Made by a program: the position numbers and the translations under genes | In this document: positions 1-9,651 of the stretch, in pieces | How the letters are laid out: each line of letters begins with the position of its first letter | How positions within the stretch are numbered: position 1 is the first letter of the stretch | Notes under the pieces: generated by a model | Seen by the model: the letters and a program-made list of their open reading frames with translations, nothing else | Told to the model about the DNA's origin: nothing | The model's database searches: none | Origin: Prosthecobacter debontii | Lineage (GTDB): Bacteria > Verrucomicrobiota > Verrucomicrobiia > Verrucomicrobiales > Akkermansiaceae | Length of the DNA stretch: 32,706 nt | Direction: 5' to 3' | Assembly (NCBI GenBank): GCA_945869855.1 | Contig: CAMBQC010000011.1 | Location: 1-32,706, forward strand

Positions 1-1
1 G

Positions 2-592
2 GAGGGCTTCGTGCGCCAAGTAATTGGCTGGCGGGAATTCATGCACGGCATTTACAAGCACCGTGGCGTCGCGATCCGGACCACGAATTTCTTTGGGCAC
101 ACGCGCTCCATTCCCAAATCCTTCTACGATGCCACCACCGGCATCCCGCCTATCGACCGCATCATCCGCCAACTCCACGACGAGGCCTACTGCCACCATA
201 TTGAGCGCCTGATGATCCTCGGAAATTTCATGCTGCTATGCCGCTTCAATCCCGATGAAGTTAACAAATGGTTCATGGAGTTTTTTATCGACGCCTACGA
301 TTGGGTCATGGTGCCGAATATTTACGGCATGTCGCAGTTTGCGGATGGCGGCACCTTCACTACCAAGCCCTACATCTCGGGTTCCAATTACGTCCTGAAA
401 ATGTCCGACGAGAAATCCGGTAAGTGGACGGAAACATGGGACGCGCTTTTCTGGACCTTCGTCGCCGACCACCAAGAGCTTTTCCGGAAAAACCCGCGCT
501 CCTCGATGATGGCGCGAACATGGCAAAAATTCTCCACGGAAAAACAAGAGCGTCACCGTGAAACTGCACGCATCTTCTTAGGGGGGATATGA
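2..592 (+). CDS. Cryptochrome/deoxyribodipyrimidine photolyase-related protein (FeS-BCP/PhrB-like), C-terminal part; 5' end outside window
   Basis: Frame is open to the left edge (EGFVRQVIGWREFMHGIY). Conserved motifs CHHIERLMILGNFMLLC and WFMEFFIDAYDWVMVPNIYGMSQFADGG are typical of this photolyase family. Confidence 0.9.
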   Translation, partial: EGFVRQVIGWREFMHGIYKHRGVAIRTTNFFGHTRSIPKSFYDATTGIPPIDRIIRQLHDEAYCHHIERLMILGNFMLLCRFNPDEVNKWFMEFFIDAYDWVMVPNIYGMSQFADGGTFTTKPYISGSNYVLKMSDEKSGKWTETWDALFWTFVADHQELFRKNPRSSMMARTWQKFSTEKQERHRETARIFLGGI

Positions 593-786
593 AAGGATGT
601 GGGTTCGGAGCGAGCCGGACACCCTCTGCAGCGGCGATCCGCATTTGCGAACATATTAGGACGGTCTCGCTTAAACCCGAACTCCGAAGTTGCAGGGGGA
701 TTCATTGAAGAGCTAATAGAATCTTGACAGACGGCATGTTGGTAAAAAGATTAGTTCGGAAAAGGAACTTAGATCATTGAGATGAT

Positions 787-1623
787 ATGCAACTTCAGCC
801 CGCCTCGTTACTTGCCGGATTTATGACGCTTACCAGCGTTTCGGAAGCTGCAACCAGTGTTTTGCAATCTGCAACCGCCTATGCGGTGGATCTTCGCAAT
901 GATCGTTTCCTGAGCTTCGACGTCAAAAATCCCGGTTCCCAGAATGTATTGGCCACGGGTTATTCGGGGAACTATTTCGGACTCGATTTCAATCATACGG
1001 GAACGACCCTCTACGGGCTGTTATATACCGATTTTGGAGCGGCTCGGTTGGATAGTTTGAGTCTCACCAATGGTTCCATCCTCGGCAGCGTGACCGTCGG
1101 GGGTCTTGACTCCAACGCGGTGGTGACGGGTCTGACCGTCGGGCCGAACAATTTAGCCCATCTCACCACATTCGGCGTCAGTACATCGAAGCTCTACACG
1201 ATTGATCTTACCACCGGCACCACCGCGCTTGTTGGGGTTATGACAAGCTCCGGATTCATCGTGGATATCGCCGCGAGTCCGAGTGGTGATCTTGTGGTTC
1301 ATAATGCGACCACAGATTCGTTCCATTCTGTCAATCCAGAGACAGGTGCACTCACCCTGATCGGGTCGCATGGCATCGACGCGAATTTTACGCAGGGAAT
1401 GGATTTCGATCCGACAAGCGATTTTTTATTCGCTGCGGTTTATAGCGGTGACGGAGTAAACACCTATGGCACGGTTAGCTCCGACGGAACGATCGACCAG
1501 ATCGCCGGCTTGTTGTCGGGAGAATACGAGATCGCGATCGTGGTGGTGCCCGAGCCAGGAATCGCATCGCTCCTCATCGCGACCGCAGCCATGATGTTCC
1601 GCCGCAGGCGTCCCGGGACTTGA
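787..1623 (+). CDS. PEP-CTERM sorting-domain protein, secreted, possible beta-propeller (DUF4394-like)
   Basis: N-terminal hydrophobic stretch ending ..SEAAT. C-terminus VVPEPGIASLLIATAAMMFRRRRPGT is a PEP motif, TM segment and Arg cluster. Confidence 0.8.
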   Translation: MQLQPASLLAGFMTLTSVSEAATSVLQSATAYAVDLRNDRFLSFDVKNPGSQNVLATGYSGNYFGLDFNHTGTTLYGLLYTDFGAARLDSLSLTNGSILGSVTVGGLDSNAVVTGLTVGPNNLAHLTTFGVSTSKLYTIDLTTGTTALVGVMTSSGFIVDIAASPSGDLVVHNATTDSFHSVNPETGALTLIGSHGIDANFTQGMDFDPTSDFLFAAVYSGDGVNTYGTVSSDGTIDQIAGLLSGEYEIAIVVVPEPGIASLLIATAAMMFRRRRPGT

Positions 1624-1696
1624 TGTAGGAAATAATCTTACAGCCACTTTTCATGGTCCAAACTTGCTGGAAATCCATCAGATTTGGGAGAATAAG

Positions 1697-1769
1697 TACG
1701 AAGACTGGGACTCGAACCCAGGACCAATTGGTTAAAAGCCAACTGCTCTACCAACTGAGCTATCTTCGC
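1697..1769 (-). tRNA. tRNA-Lys (anticodon TTT), CCA not encoded
   Basis: Minus strand GCGAAGA-TA-GCTCAGTTGGTAGAGC-A-GTTGG-CTTTTAA-CCAAT-TGGTC-CTGGG-TTCGAGT-CCCAG-TCTTCGT-A folds as a cloverleaf; the anticodon loop CTTTTAA gives TTT. Confidence 0.95.
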
Positions 1770-1873
1770 GTTGGATTGTTTACCATCTTTCGGTGGCGGG
1801 GCGAAACCTAGCGGGGGGCGGCAGAAGTTGGCAAGTTCATTTTGGGAAAAAGATTAGGCCCTCCGTAAGGCAT

Positions 1874-2632
1874 TTAGGGATAGCGGACGCTCTCAAAGTA
1901 AAGGCCGTCAGCAGGGGCGCAGAGGGGGACTTTGCCGTGGGGAAGACCAGGTGGCTGGTCAAGAAAAACAGCGAGATCATCAAGTCGCAATTTTCCTTGT
2001 GCGGCCTTTACTGCCGAGCCGGTGAGCATGCGCACCATTTTGTATAGGAAGCCATTGCCTGAGAAGGTCAGGCGGTATCCATCGGAGAGCGTTTCGAGAT
2101 CGGCGGCGTGGATCATGCGGACGTAATCGGTGTCCTCCTGCTCGTTTCCCCGGTAGGCGGCGAAGGCGTGGAAATCATGTTTCCCGACAAACAAGGAGAG
2201 CGCATGGGAAAGGACATCGGCATCGAGCAGGCGTGGCAGGTGCCAAGCGAGACCTGCTTTCAAGGGCGGCAGGACGGGATCCGTGCAGATGTCGTAGCGG
2301 TAGGTTTTTCCGGTGGCGGAAAAGCGGGCGTGGAAGCCGGGCGGCACCTCTTCGCAAGCCATCACGCGGATGGTGGCGGGGAGCTTCGTATTGAGCGCGG
2401 GCACCCAGTTGTAGGGATTCATATTCGAGCCTTCGGGCGCATCGAAGTGGGCGGTCTGGCCGAGTGCATGGACGCCGGCGTCGGTGCGACCGGCGCCTTG
2501 CAGGCGTAGCGGCTCCTTGGCCACGGCTTCCAAGGCCTCGTTCAGGAGGTCCTGTATGGTGTTGCCGCCGACCTGCGATTGCCAGCCGAGGTAGGGACGC
2601 CCGTCGTAGGCGATGGTCAGCATGAGCCTCAT
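1874..2632 (-). CDS. truA: tRNA pseudouridine synthase A
   Basis: MRLMLTIAYDGRPYLGWQSQ...LQGAGRTDAGVHALGQTAHFD, with the catalytic GRTDAGVHA motif. Confidence 0.96.
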   Translation of the reverse strand: MRLMLTIAYDGRPYLGWQSQVGGNTIQDLLNEALEAVAKEPLRLQGAGRTDAGVHALGQTAHFDAPEGSNMNPYNWVPALNTKLPATIRVMACEEVPPGFHARFSATGKTYRYDICTDPVLPPLKAGLAWHLPRLLDADVLSHALSLFVGKHDFHAFAAYRGNEQEDTDYVRMIHAADLETLSDGYRLTFSGNGFLYKMVRMLTGSAVKAAQGKLRLDDLAVFLDQPPGLPHGKVPLCAPADGLYFESVRYP

Positions 2633-3102
2633 GAAATCTCCCCCATCCAGCGGTTCAGGATCTCGACGGCGGCGGCCTGATCGATGATGCCTTTTTGTTG
2701 GTGCGCCTTACGACCGGCTTCGCGGAGTTTCTCCGAGGCGTCTGAGGTGGTGTAGCTTTCGTCCACGAAAACCATGGGGATCTCGGGCAGGGCGGCGGTG
2801 AGGCGTGTGGCGAAAGCCCGGACTTTTTTCGCGGAGTCGCCCTCTGATCCATCGAGCCGCAGCGGCAAACCGACCACCAGCGTCCTCACTTTCCGCATGG
2901 TGGCGATTTCGCGAATGCGTGGAAGGGGATCGCGGTGGGAGAGCGGAATCGTTTCCACGGGATGCGCCATGATGCCGAAATCATCCGTGGCGGCGAGGCC
3001 GATGCGTGCTTCGCCGAAGTCCACGCCGAGGGCGGGGTGGGGGGGCGGCGCGGGATCGATGGTGTTATGGAAATCTGTTTTCAAGAAGAAGTGAAATATC
3101 AT
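2629..3102 (-). CDS. ruvX: Putative pre-16S rRNA nuclease / Holliday junction resolvase YqgF family
   Basis: ALGVDFGEARIGLAATDDFGIMAHPVETI...LVVGLPLRLDGSEG...FVDESYTTSDA. 4-bp ATGA overlap with truA. Confidence 0.92.
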   Translation of the reverse strand: MIFHFFLKTDFHNTIDPAPPPHPALGVDFGEARIGLAATDDFGIMAHPVETIPLSHRDPLPRIREIATMRKVRTLVVGLPLRLDGSEGDSAKKVRAFATRLTAALPEIPMVFVDESYTTSDASEKLREAGRKAHQQKGIIDQAAAVEILNRWMGEIS

Positions 3103-3388
3103 CCGGGATGGGCGCGGCGATCAAGCCTTGCAGAGTGGAAATTGTGTCTCCCGCATTAAGAACCACGAATGCCAGAGGAACCACGGATTTTCATTGGTTC
3201 ACCCAATACGTGAAAGGCTGAGTTCCCTAAATTCTATTTTGAAAAAACTAGCATAGCTCTGCGATCCTTTTGCAACATAAGCTTTACGGTGAAAATTTTG
3301 AATACCAAATGCGGATTCTAGGTTCACTCAGCTGCCGATAATTCCGTTGCTTTTCAGTTAGGCGGTGAGTGATAGTCCGCGCAGCGTC

Positions 3389-4135
3389 ATGTTTTTCCAA
3401 CCCAATTCGAAGACCCTTGCCCTCTTGGCGTTGTTGCTCATGGCTGCCGGTGCATACCACGCGTGCGCGCAGGAGCCGGAGAAAAAGGAGCAGCCTGCGA
3501 AGGAAGCCAAGGCCGAAGACAAGCCGGAGGATAAAAAGCCGGAAGATAAAACTGAACTCGAGACCGTGAAAGACGGAGAAGAAAAGCCAGAGGAGGAGAA
3601 GCCCGCGGAGGCGGAGCTGAAAGAAGTTGATCCAGATGACGAGGCTGCGTCGGAGGCCGCGGAGGCGGAGACGGCGGCTGTCGCGAGACCCGTATCGCCC
3701 GATCCAAGCCAGGTTTATGGTTGGAGGGAAAAAATCCTGATCGATGGGATTGAGGGCAAGATTTACGCGAAGCTCGACACGGGTGCCTACACCAGCTCGA
3801 TCCACGCGGAGGAGACGGAGCTCTTCGAGCGCGACGGAAAAAAGTGGGTGCGCTTCATTGTCACCGAGCCTCGTATGAAAGACTCGCCGCGCGTGCGGAT
3901 CGAGGCGCCGTTGGTGCGCATCGCCAGGATCAAGAATCCCGGCGGCGAATCCGAGACGCGCGAGGTGGTGAGGCTGGCTTTCAAGATCGGTGAGCGCAAA
4001 CTGCGTGGAGATTTCACATTGAACAACCGCTCGAACATGCTTTCCGCCGTGCTCATCGGCCGCACCACGATACGGGAACTTGGTTGGATCGATCCTTCGA
4101 GGACGAACCTCGCCGAAAAGAAGATCATGCGCTGA
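3389..4135 (+). CDS. Retropepsin-like aspartic endopeptidase ('ATP-dependent zinc protease', PF05618) with signal peptide and acidic/Lys-rich linker
   Basis: MFFQPNSKTLALLALLLMAAGAYHACAQ signal peptide; YGWREKILIDGIEGKIYAKLDTGAYTSSIHA contains DTGA; C-terminal IGRTTIRELGWIDPSRTNL. ATG at 3389 preferred over the GTG at 3365. Confidence 0.85.
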   Translation: MFFQPNSKTLALLALLLMAAGAYHACAQEPEKKEQPAKEAKAEDKPEDKKPEDKTELETVKDGEEKPEEEKPAEAELKEVDPDDEAASEAAEAETAAVARPVSPDPSQVYGWREKILIDGIEGKIYAKLDTGAYTSSIHAEETELFERDGKKWVRFIVTEPRMKDSPRVRIEAPLVRIARIKNPGGESETREVVRLAFKIGERKLRGDFTLNNRSNMLSAVLIGRTTIRELGWIDPSRTNLAEKKIMR

Positions 4136-4157
4136 GCCCCATGGTTTTCCGAAACGA

Positions 4158-5693
4158 ATGAAAGCGCAGGCGAAATTGCTGTTGGCGGTTGGGCTGTTAA
4201 TCGCGGTCGGCGGTGGGATGGCGGCATATAAAAGCGTCAAGCTCGGCGTGCCATTTTGGCAAGGCGATCGTGTCGACGAATGGCTCATCGAGGCGAGGGT
4301 ATCATTCCTTGCCACGGGCCGCGATGTAAAGGCGAGGTTGGCCTTGCCCACGATCGCCATGGAGCGGGGCGGGGGGCAGGAGTCGGGTTCGCTGGATTAC
4401 AGTTTCAGCGTTGAGGACAACAAGGGTGAATTCACGGCGTTCTGGTCATCTGGACCACGGGAAGAGGGGCAGGCGCTTTATTACCGTGTCCGTTTCAAGG
4501 AAGGATTGGATAGCGGTGGGGAGCCAAAGCCTGCTTATGAGAAGCCGAATCCACCCGATGTGCCGCGCTTGCCGGGCTCGCTCGGGGCGGCCGCGAATAG
4601 TATCGTCACGAAGGCAAAGAATATTTCCGCGGATCCTGATTCTCTTTTCGTGACCCTTTTCAAGCAGATCAACAGCGCCGAGGCCTCGCAGGAGTATCTC
4701 ATCGTGAAACGCCACTATGAAAAGGAAGACAGCGCGAATCCTGAGATCGCGATGGGTATCGACCTTCTGGGACTGGCCGGCGTGACGGCACGCCCGGCGT
4801 ATGGGGTGAGGTTGTCCGATCAGAACAGCGGGCAAGCTCCTGTCCCGCTCATCGAGTATTACGACGGAGCATTCTGGAAAGTGCGCGATCCCGCCGAGCC
4901 CACTAAGATTCCCGACGGACGCGAGCTTTTCGTCTGGCATCGTGGCGGCGGCGCACTGCTTGACGATGTGACAGGCGGGGAAAATTCCCGCGTGACTTTT
5001 ACCGTCGTAAAAGACCGCATCCCGCTCGCCACTCTCACGGATCTGCGAGATTCGCCGTTGCTGGTCTCAACGATCCTCGCGCTGCCCGTCTCGGAGCGGG
5101 CGGTTTTCCGCTACATCGTGCTGATTCCGCTCGGGGCGTTTGTCGTGGTGCTGCTGCGAAATATCGTCGGTATCTCCACCCTCGGCACTTTCATGCCGGT
5201 GCTACTGGCGCTCGCGCTGCTTGAGATCAAACCGCTTACCGGCATCATTATGTTCTCCATCCTAGTTGGAGCAGGCTTATGGTTCCGTTTCCTGCTTTCT
5301 CGAATGAATCTGCTCGTTGTTCCGCGCGTGGCGGCCTGTGTGGTTATCGTTACTTTACTGATGATGCTGATGAGCGTGGTGAGCTATCAGCTCGGAATCG
5401 ATGCGGGCATCAAGATCACCCTTTTCCCGATGATCATCATCGCGTGGACTTTGGAGCGGATGTCGCTGATCTGGGAGGAGGAGGGGAAACGCAACGCGAT
5501 CACCCAGGTGGCGGGATCGGTATTCGTGGCGGTGTGCGCCTATCATTTCATGAAGATCTCGCAGATTCAGTATTGGGCGTTCTATTTCCCCGAGATGCTG
5601 CTGATCCTGCTGGCTGGCATCCTTCTCATCGGCCGTTACACGGGCTACCGGCTCTCCGAGCTGATCCGTTTCAAATCCTTCTCCAATGCCTGA
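4158..5693 (+). CDS. Inactive transglutaminase fused to seven transmembrane helices (UUP1/7TM_transglut family)
   Basis: N-terminal TM, soluble domain, then several TM helices (FRYIVLIPLGAFVVVLLRNIVGISTLGTFMPVLLALALLEI...). Context between the PF05618 protease and the ATP-grasp gene. ATG at 4158 (MKAQAKLLLAVGLLIAV) preferred. Confidence 0.85.
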   Translation: MKAQAKLLLAVGLLIAVGGGMAAYKSVKLGVPFWQGDRVDEWLIEARVSFLATGRDVKARLALPTIAMERGGGQESGSLDYSFSVEDNKGEFTAFWSSGPREEGQALYYRVRFKEGLDSGGEPKPAYEKPNPPDVPRLPGSLGAAANSIVTKAKNISADPDSLFVTLFKQINSAEASQEYLIVKRHYEKEDSANPEIAMGIDLLGLAGVTARPAYGVRLSDQNSGQAPVPLIEYYDGAFWKVRDPAEPTKIPDGRELFVWHRGGGALLDDVTGGENSRVTFTVVKDRIPLATLTDLRDSPLLVSTILALPVSERAVFRYIVLIPLGAFVVVLLRNIVGISTLGTFMPVLLALALLEIKPLTGIIMFSILVGAGLWFRFLLSRMNLLVVPRVAACVVIVTLLMMLMSVVSYQLGIDAGIKITLFPMIIIAWTLERMSLIWEEEGKRNAITQVAGSVFVAVCAYHFMKISQIQYWAFYFPEMLLILLAGILLIGRYTGYRLSELIRFKSFSNA

Positions 5694-6720
5694 GGCACCC
5701 GTCATCGCCGATGAGAAAACGGTGGCCTCCGAGCACCGCTGGTGGCACCGCTGGTTCCGCACGCCCGGCGAGCTGCATGAGCTGGGCGTGGTCGGCATCA
5801 ACATGCGCAACGCGCGTTTCCTGCTGCCTAACAACCCGCGCCGCCTCTATGAGCTGGTGGACAACAAGCTTCGCACAAAAGCCCTCGCCGAGGAGCACGG
5901 CATGAACGTCGCTGAGACCTACGGCGTGGTGCGCAATCCCCACGATGCAAACAGGGTCGAGAAGTTTTTGGGTGGCAACGAGTCATTTGTGATCAAGCCG
6001 ACGCGCGGATCAGGTGGAAAAGGCGTGCTGGTGATCGACGGTAAGAACGGGGCGAATTTTGTGAAGCCAAGCGGCACGGAACTCACTCCAGGCGATCTGC
6101 GGAACCACGTCACCAATATCCTCGCGGGTCTTTTCAGCCTCGGCGGGAAACGCGACTACGCACTGATCGAATACCGCGTCCTCCCCGCTGCGCTGCTTAC
6201 GGCGCTGAGTTTCCAAGGTGCGCCGGACATCCGCGTGGTCATGCTCCACGGCTATCCCGTCATGGCCATGCTGCGCGCCTCCACCAAGGAGTCCGATGGT
6301 CGATCGAACCTTCACCAGGGTGCGATCGGTATTGGCATCGATATCGCCACAGGCATCACCGTCCGCGCGATCCACCATGGCAAGCAAGTCAACAGGCACC
6401 CGGATCTCGGCATCAATCTCATCGGCGTGCAGATCCCTGAGTGGGACACGATCCTCCGGATGTCCGTCACCTGCCAGGAAATGACCGGCCTCGGCTACCT
6501 CGGCGTGGACATCATGATCGACGAAACGAAGGGTCCGCTGATGATTGAGGTGAATGCCCGCCCCGGCCTCGCCATCCAGATGGCCAATGGCATCGGGCTC
6601 ATGAAAAGGCTGGAGCCCGTGGTTGAGGAGCACCGCCGCCACCCGAATGCCGATCTGCCCGCCAAGATCGCGTTTTCCAAAAGGCATTTCCGCGCGAAGC
6701 TGCCGACGGTGTCATGGTAG
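5686..6720 (+). CDS. Alpha-L-glutamate ligase-like protein, ATP-grasp (RimK-related)
   Basis: ESFVIKPTRGSGGKGVLVID and GYLGVDIMIDETKGPLMIEVNARPGLAIQMANG are ATP-grasp motifs. 8-bp overlap with the upstream gene. Confidence 0.9.
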   Translation: MPEAPVIADEKTVASEHRWWHRWFRTPGELHELGVVGINMRNARFLLPNNPRRLYELVDNKLRTKALAEEHGMNVAETYGVVRNPHDANRVEKFLGGNESFVIKPTRGSGGKGVLVIDGKNGANFVKPSGTELTPGDLRNHVTNILAGLFSLGGKRDYALIEYRVLPAALLTALSFQGAPDIRVVMLHGYPVMAMLRASTKESDGRSNLHQGAIGIGIDIATGITVRAIHHGKQVNRHPDLGINLIGVQIPEWDTILRMSVTCQEMTGLGYLGVDIMIDETKGPLMIEVNARPGLAIQMANGIGLMKRLEPVVEEHRRHPNADLPAKIAFSKRHFRAKLPTVSW

Positions 6721-6842
6721 ATGACGGTGAGTGCTACTCGAACCGCTTTCGGATTGCAGGAGTGATTTCGGATGGCAAGACTTGTGTGGCACTCGTTTCA
6801 AATGAGCGAAATGAATCATCATCGATCTTACAAAATTAAAAT

Positions 6843-8003
6843 ATGAACAGAAAACTCAAAATGGGTATGGTAGGTGGCGGGCGCGGGGCATTCATCGGCT
6901 CCGTGCACCGGATGGCGGCGAACCTCGACGGTAAGATCGAGCTGGTAGCCGGTTGTTTCTCGTCGGATCCGGAAAAATCTCGGCTCTCCGGCGAGGACTT
7001 TTTCCTCTCCCCGGATCGCGTTTACGCGACCTTCGAGGAGATGGCGGAAAAGGAATCGGCGCTGCCTCTCGGCGAGCGCATTGACTTCGTGAGCATCGTC
7101 GCCCGCAACGACCTCCATTACAAGGTGGCGAAGAAATTCGTGGAAAGCGGCATCCATGTGATCTGCGAGAAGCCGCTGGCTTTCTCGAAGGCGCAGGGCG
7201 AGGAGATCAAGGATATCGTCGAAAAGAGCGGATTGGTTTTCGCGCTCACACACAACTACACCGGCTACCCGATGGTAAAGGAAGCGAAGGCGATGGTCGC
7301 CGAAGGCAAGCTCGGCAAGATCCTAAAAATCGTCGCCGAATACCCTCAGGGCTACGCGATCGGTGCCTACGATGAAGCGGCATCTTCCGGCGGCGCGATC
7401 TCGAACTGGCGTATGGATCCCTCCATTTCCGGCGTTTCCAACTGCATGGGCGACATCGGCTCCCACGCGGAAAATCTCGCTCAATACATCACCGGGCTGA
7501 AGCTGGAGGAAATCGCCGCCGACCTGAACACTTTTATCCCCGGTCGACAGCTTGACGATGACGGCTCCATGCTCTGCCGCTACAAGGGCGGTGCACGCGG
7601 CGTGCTCTACGCCTCCCAGATCTCCACCGGCGACGAGAACAATCTCAATATCCGGATCTACGGCACCAAGGCCTCCCTAGAGTGGCACCAGGAGCATCCC
7701 AACGAACTCATCGTGAAATTCGCCGACAAGCCCCGTGAGACCTGGCGCCGCGGCAATAGCTACAACGGCGCCGCTGCCGCGAAATACACCCGCCTTCCCT
7801 TCGGCCACCCCGAGGCATTCATCGAGGCTTTCGCGAACATCTACCTCGCCGCCAGTGAGGCCATTTCCGATTCCATCGAAGGGAAATTCAGAGGCAACGA
7901 AGCTTACGATTATCCCAACGTGCAGGACGGCGTGGACGGCATGGCCTTCATCGAAGCCGCCGTGAAATCCTCCGGAAACAACGCAGCCTGGACGAAGCTC
8001 TGA
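6843..8003 (+). CDS. Gfo/Idh/MocA family oxidoreductase
   Basis: KMGMVGGGRGAFIGSVHRMAA (Rossmann motif), HVICEKPLAFSKAQG (EKP motif), WRMDPSISGVSNCMGDIGSHAENL. Confidence 0.92.
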   Translation: MNRKLKMGMVGGGRGAFIGSVHRMAANLDGKIELVAGCFSSDPEKSRLSGEDFFLSPDRVYATFEEMAEKESALPLGERIDFVSIVARNDLHYKVAKKFVESGIHVICEKPLAFSKAQGEEIKDIVEKSGLVFALTHNYTGYPMVKEAKAMVAEGKLGKILKIVAEYPQGYAIGAYDEAASSGGAISNWRMDPSISGVSNCMGDIGSHAENLAQYITGLKLEEIAADLNTFIPGRQLDDDGSMLCRYKGGARGVLYASQISTGDENNLNIRIYGTKASLEWHQEHPNELIVKFADKPRETWRRGNSYNGAAAAKYTRLPFGHPEAFIEAFANIYLAASEAISDSIEGKFRGNEAYDYPNVQDGVDGMAFIEAAVKSSGNNAAWTKL

Positions 8004-8251
8004 GAAGCAAGGAGAGGTTGCACTCTGCTGCCAGATGGTCAGGAATCGACTCTATCCGCATGTGATGGAGCGACCGGGGGTAGGGGAGATTGCCAGCCCT
8101 TTGCCTCCAGCATGTAGCCCTAGGCAACAGCCGACGCAAAATCTGGGGCTAGGGATGATGAACTCGATCCTTCAAAAAACCGCCGCAGTTATTTTTCTCA
8201 TCCGCCGCTTGCCACGGTGTCCGGGTCGCTTAGGATTCGGGTCGAGAAAGC

Positions 8252-9121
8252 ATGAAAATCTGGTTAGACGGAGAGTTGGTGGATGAAAGCGCGGCGAAAA
8301 TTTCGGTTTTCGACCACGGGTTGTTGTATGGCGACGGGATCTTCGAGGGGATCCGTTTCTATAATGGGAGGGTGTTCCGATTGGAGGAGCATATCCATCG
8401 TTTGTTCGATTCGGCGAAAGCGATCCTGCTGAATATGCCGTGGACACAGGAAGAGGTTTGCAAGTTTACCTGCGAGACGGTGGCGGCCAACGGTCTGCGC
8501 GACGGTTACATCCGGCTGGTGGTGACGCGCGGAGCGGGAGAGCTGGGTCTGAACCCCTACCTTTGCCCGAAGCCCTCGATGTTTATCATCGCCTCGACGA
8601 TCAAGCTGTATCCCGAGGAGCATTACAAAAACGGCCTCGCGATCATCACCTGCGCGACGCGCCGCCCTGCACCCGGCGCGCTGATGCCGCAGGTGAAGAG
8701 CCTGAACTATCTCAACAACATCATGGCCAAGGTCGAGGCCATCCAGGGCGGCGCGCTGGAGGCGGTGATGCTCAACGAGCAGGGCTATGTGGCGGAATGC
8801 ACCGGCGACAACCTGTTCCTTTTCAAAAACGGCGAGTTACTCACGCCGCTGATTTCCGATGGCGCGCTGGACGGGATCACGCGGGCGGTGATGTTTGAGA
8901 TCGCGGAAAAGCTCGGCATCCGGGTGATCGAGCGCTCACTCACAAGGTATGATATTTTCATCGCGGACGAGTGTTTCCTCACCGGCACGGCCGCGGAGGT
9001 GATCCCCGTGGTGTCGCTCGACAGGCGGGTGATCGGCGATGGGAAACCCGGCGAACTCACGAAGCGTTTCCTCGCGGAATTCCACGAACTCGCGAAGAAT
9101 ACCGGCACGCCGTTTGCATGA
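8252..9121 (+). CDS. ilvE: Branched-chain amino acid aminotransferase (class IV PLP enzyme)
   Basis: MKIWLDGELVDESAAKISVFDHGLLYGDGIFEGIRFYNGRVFRLEEHIHRLFDSA; PQVKSLNYLNNIMAKVEA; ECTGDNLFLF. Confidence 0.93.
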   Translation: MKIWLDGELVDESAAKISVFDHGLLYGDGIFEGIRFYNGRVFRLEEHIHRLFDSAKAILLNMPWTQEEVCKFTCETVAANGLRDGYIRLVVTRGAGELGLNPYLCPKPSMFIIASTIKLYPEEHYKNGLAIITCATRRPAPGALMPQVKSLNYLNNIMAKVEAIQGGALEAVMLNEQGYVAECTGDNLFLFKNGELLTPLISDGALDGITRAVMFEIAEKLGIRVIERSLTRYDIFIADECFLTGTAAEVIPVVSLDRRVIGDGKPGELTKRFLAEFHELAKNTGTPFA

Positions 9122-9141
9122 TGTGTTAGCTTATTGATGAA

Positions 9142-9651
9142 ATGAAGTGCGACTACTGCGACAGCAAGGCAACCGTGTTCCTCACGCAGCTCGCGGAGGG
9201 GCAGATGAAAAAGGTCTGCCTCTGTGACAGTTGCGCGCAGGAGCGCGGCGTGACGGATCCCACCGGGTTCGCGCTGGCGGACATGCTGCTCGGGAAATTC
9301 GAGAAAGCGGTGCCCGGCGCTCCGACACAGCGCAAGGAAAGGTCGGCGGGCGGGGCGAAGGTTTGCCCGGAGTGCGGTTTCACCATCGATGATCTACGCA
9401 AGGTGCGGAGGTTCGGCTGCGGGAACTGCTATCATGTTTTCGCGGACGAGGTCGCGCCGATGCTGCGCGGCATGCACAAGGGATCCAGCCACATCGGCAA
9501 GGTGCCTGAAGGGCTGATGGAAAGCCATACGCGCCACCAGCGTTTGGAGGAGCTGCGGACGAAGCTGGAGCAGGCCATCGCTTCCGAGAGCTACGAGATT
9601 GCGGCGGGATTGCGCGATGAAATCCGAACCCTTGACGAGGTGAGCAAATGA
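9142..9651 (+). CDS. mcsA: McsA-like protein arginine kinase activator / UvrB-UvrC motif protein
   Basis: Zinc-finger Cys pairs CDYC...CLCDSC and CPECG...FGCGNC; C-terminal UVR-like motif LEELRTKLEQAIASESYEIAAGLRDEIRTL. Confidence 0.9.
   Translation: MKCDYCDSKATVFLTQLAEGQMKKVCLCDSCAQERGVTDPTGFALADMLLGKFEKAVPGAPTQRKERSAGGAKVCPECGFTIDDLRKVRRFGCGNCYHVFADEVAPMLRGMHKGSSHIGKVPEGLMESHTRHQRLEELRTKLEQAIASESYEIAAGLRDEIRTLDEVSK

Noticed and set aside
3284-4360. 358-aa minus-strand ORF
   Set aside because: Antisense to the retropepsin-like protease gene; low-complexity Arg/Leu/Phe stretches mirror the Glu/Lys-rich coding strand.
9122-9141. Searched by eye for a CtsR box or CIRCE element before mcsA
   Set aside because: The ilvE-mcsA gap is only about 20 bp and contains neither motif.
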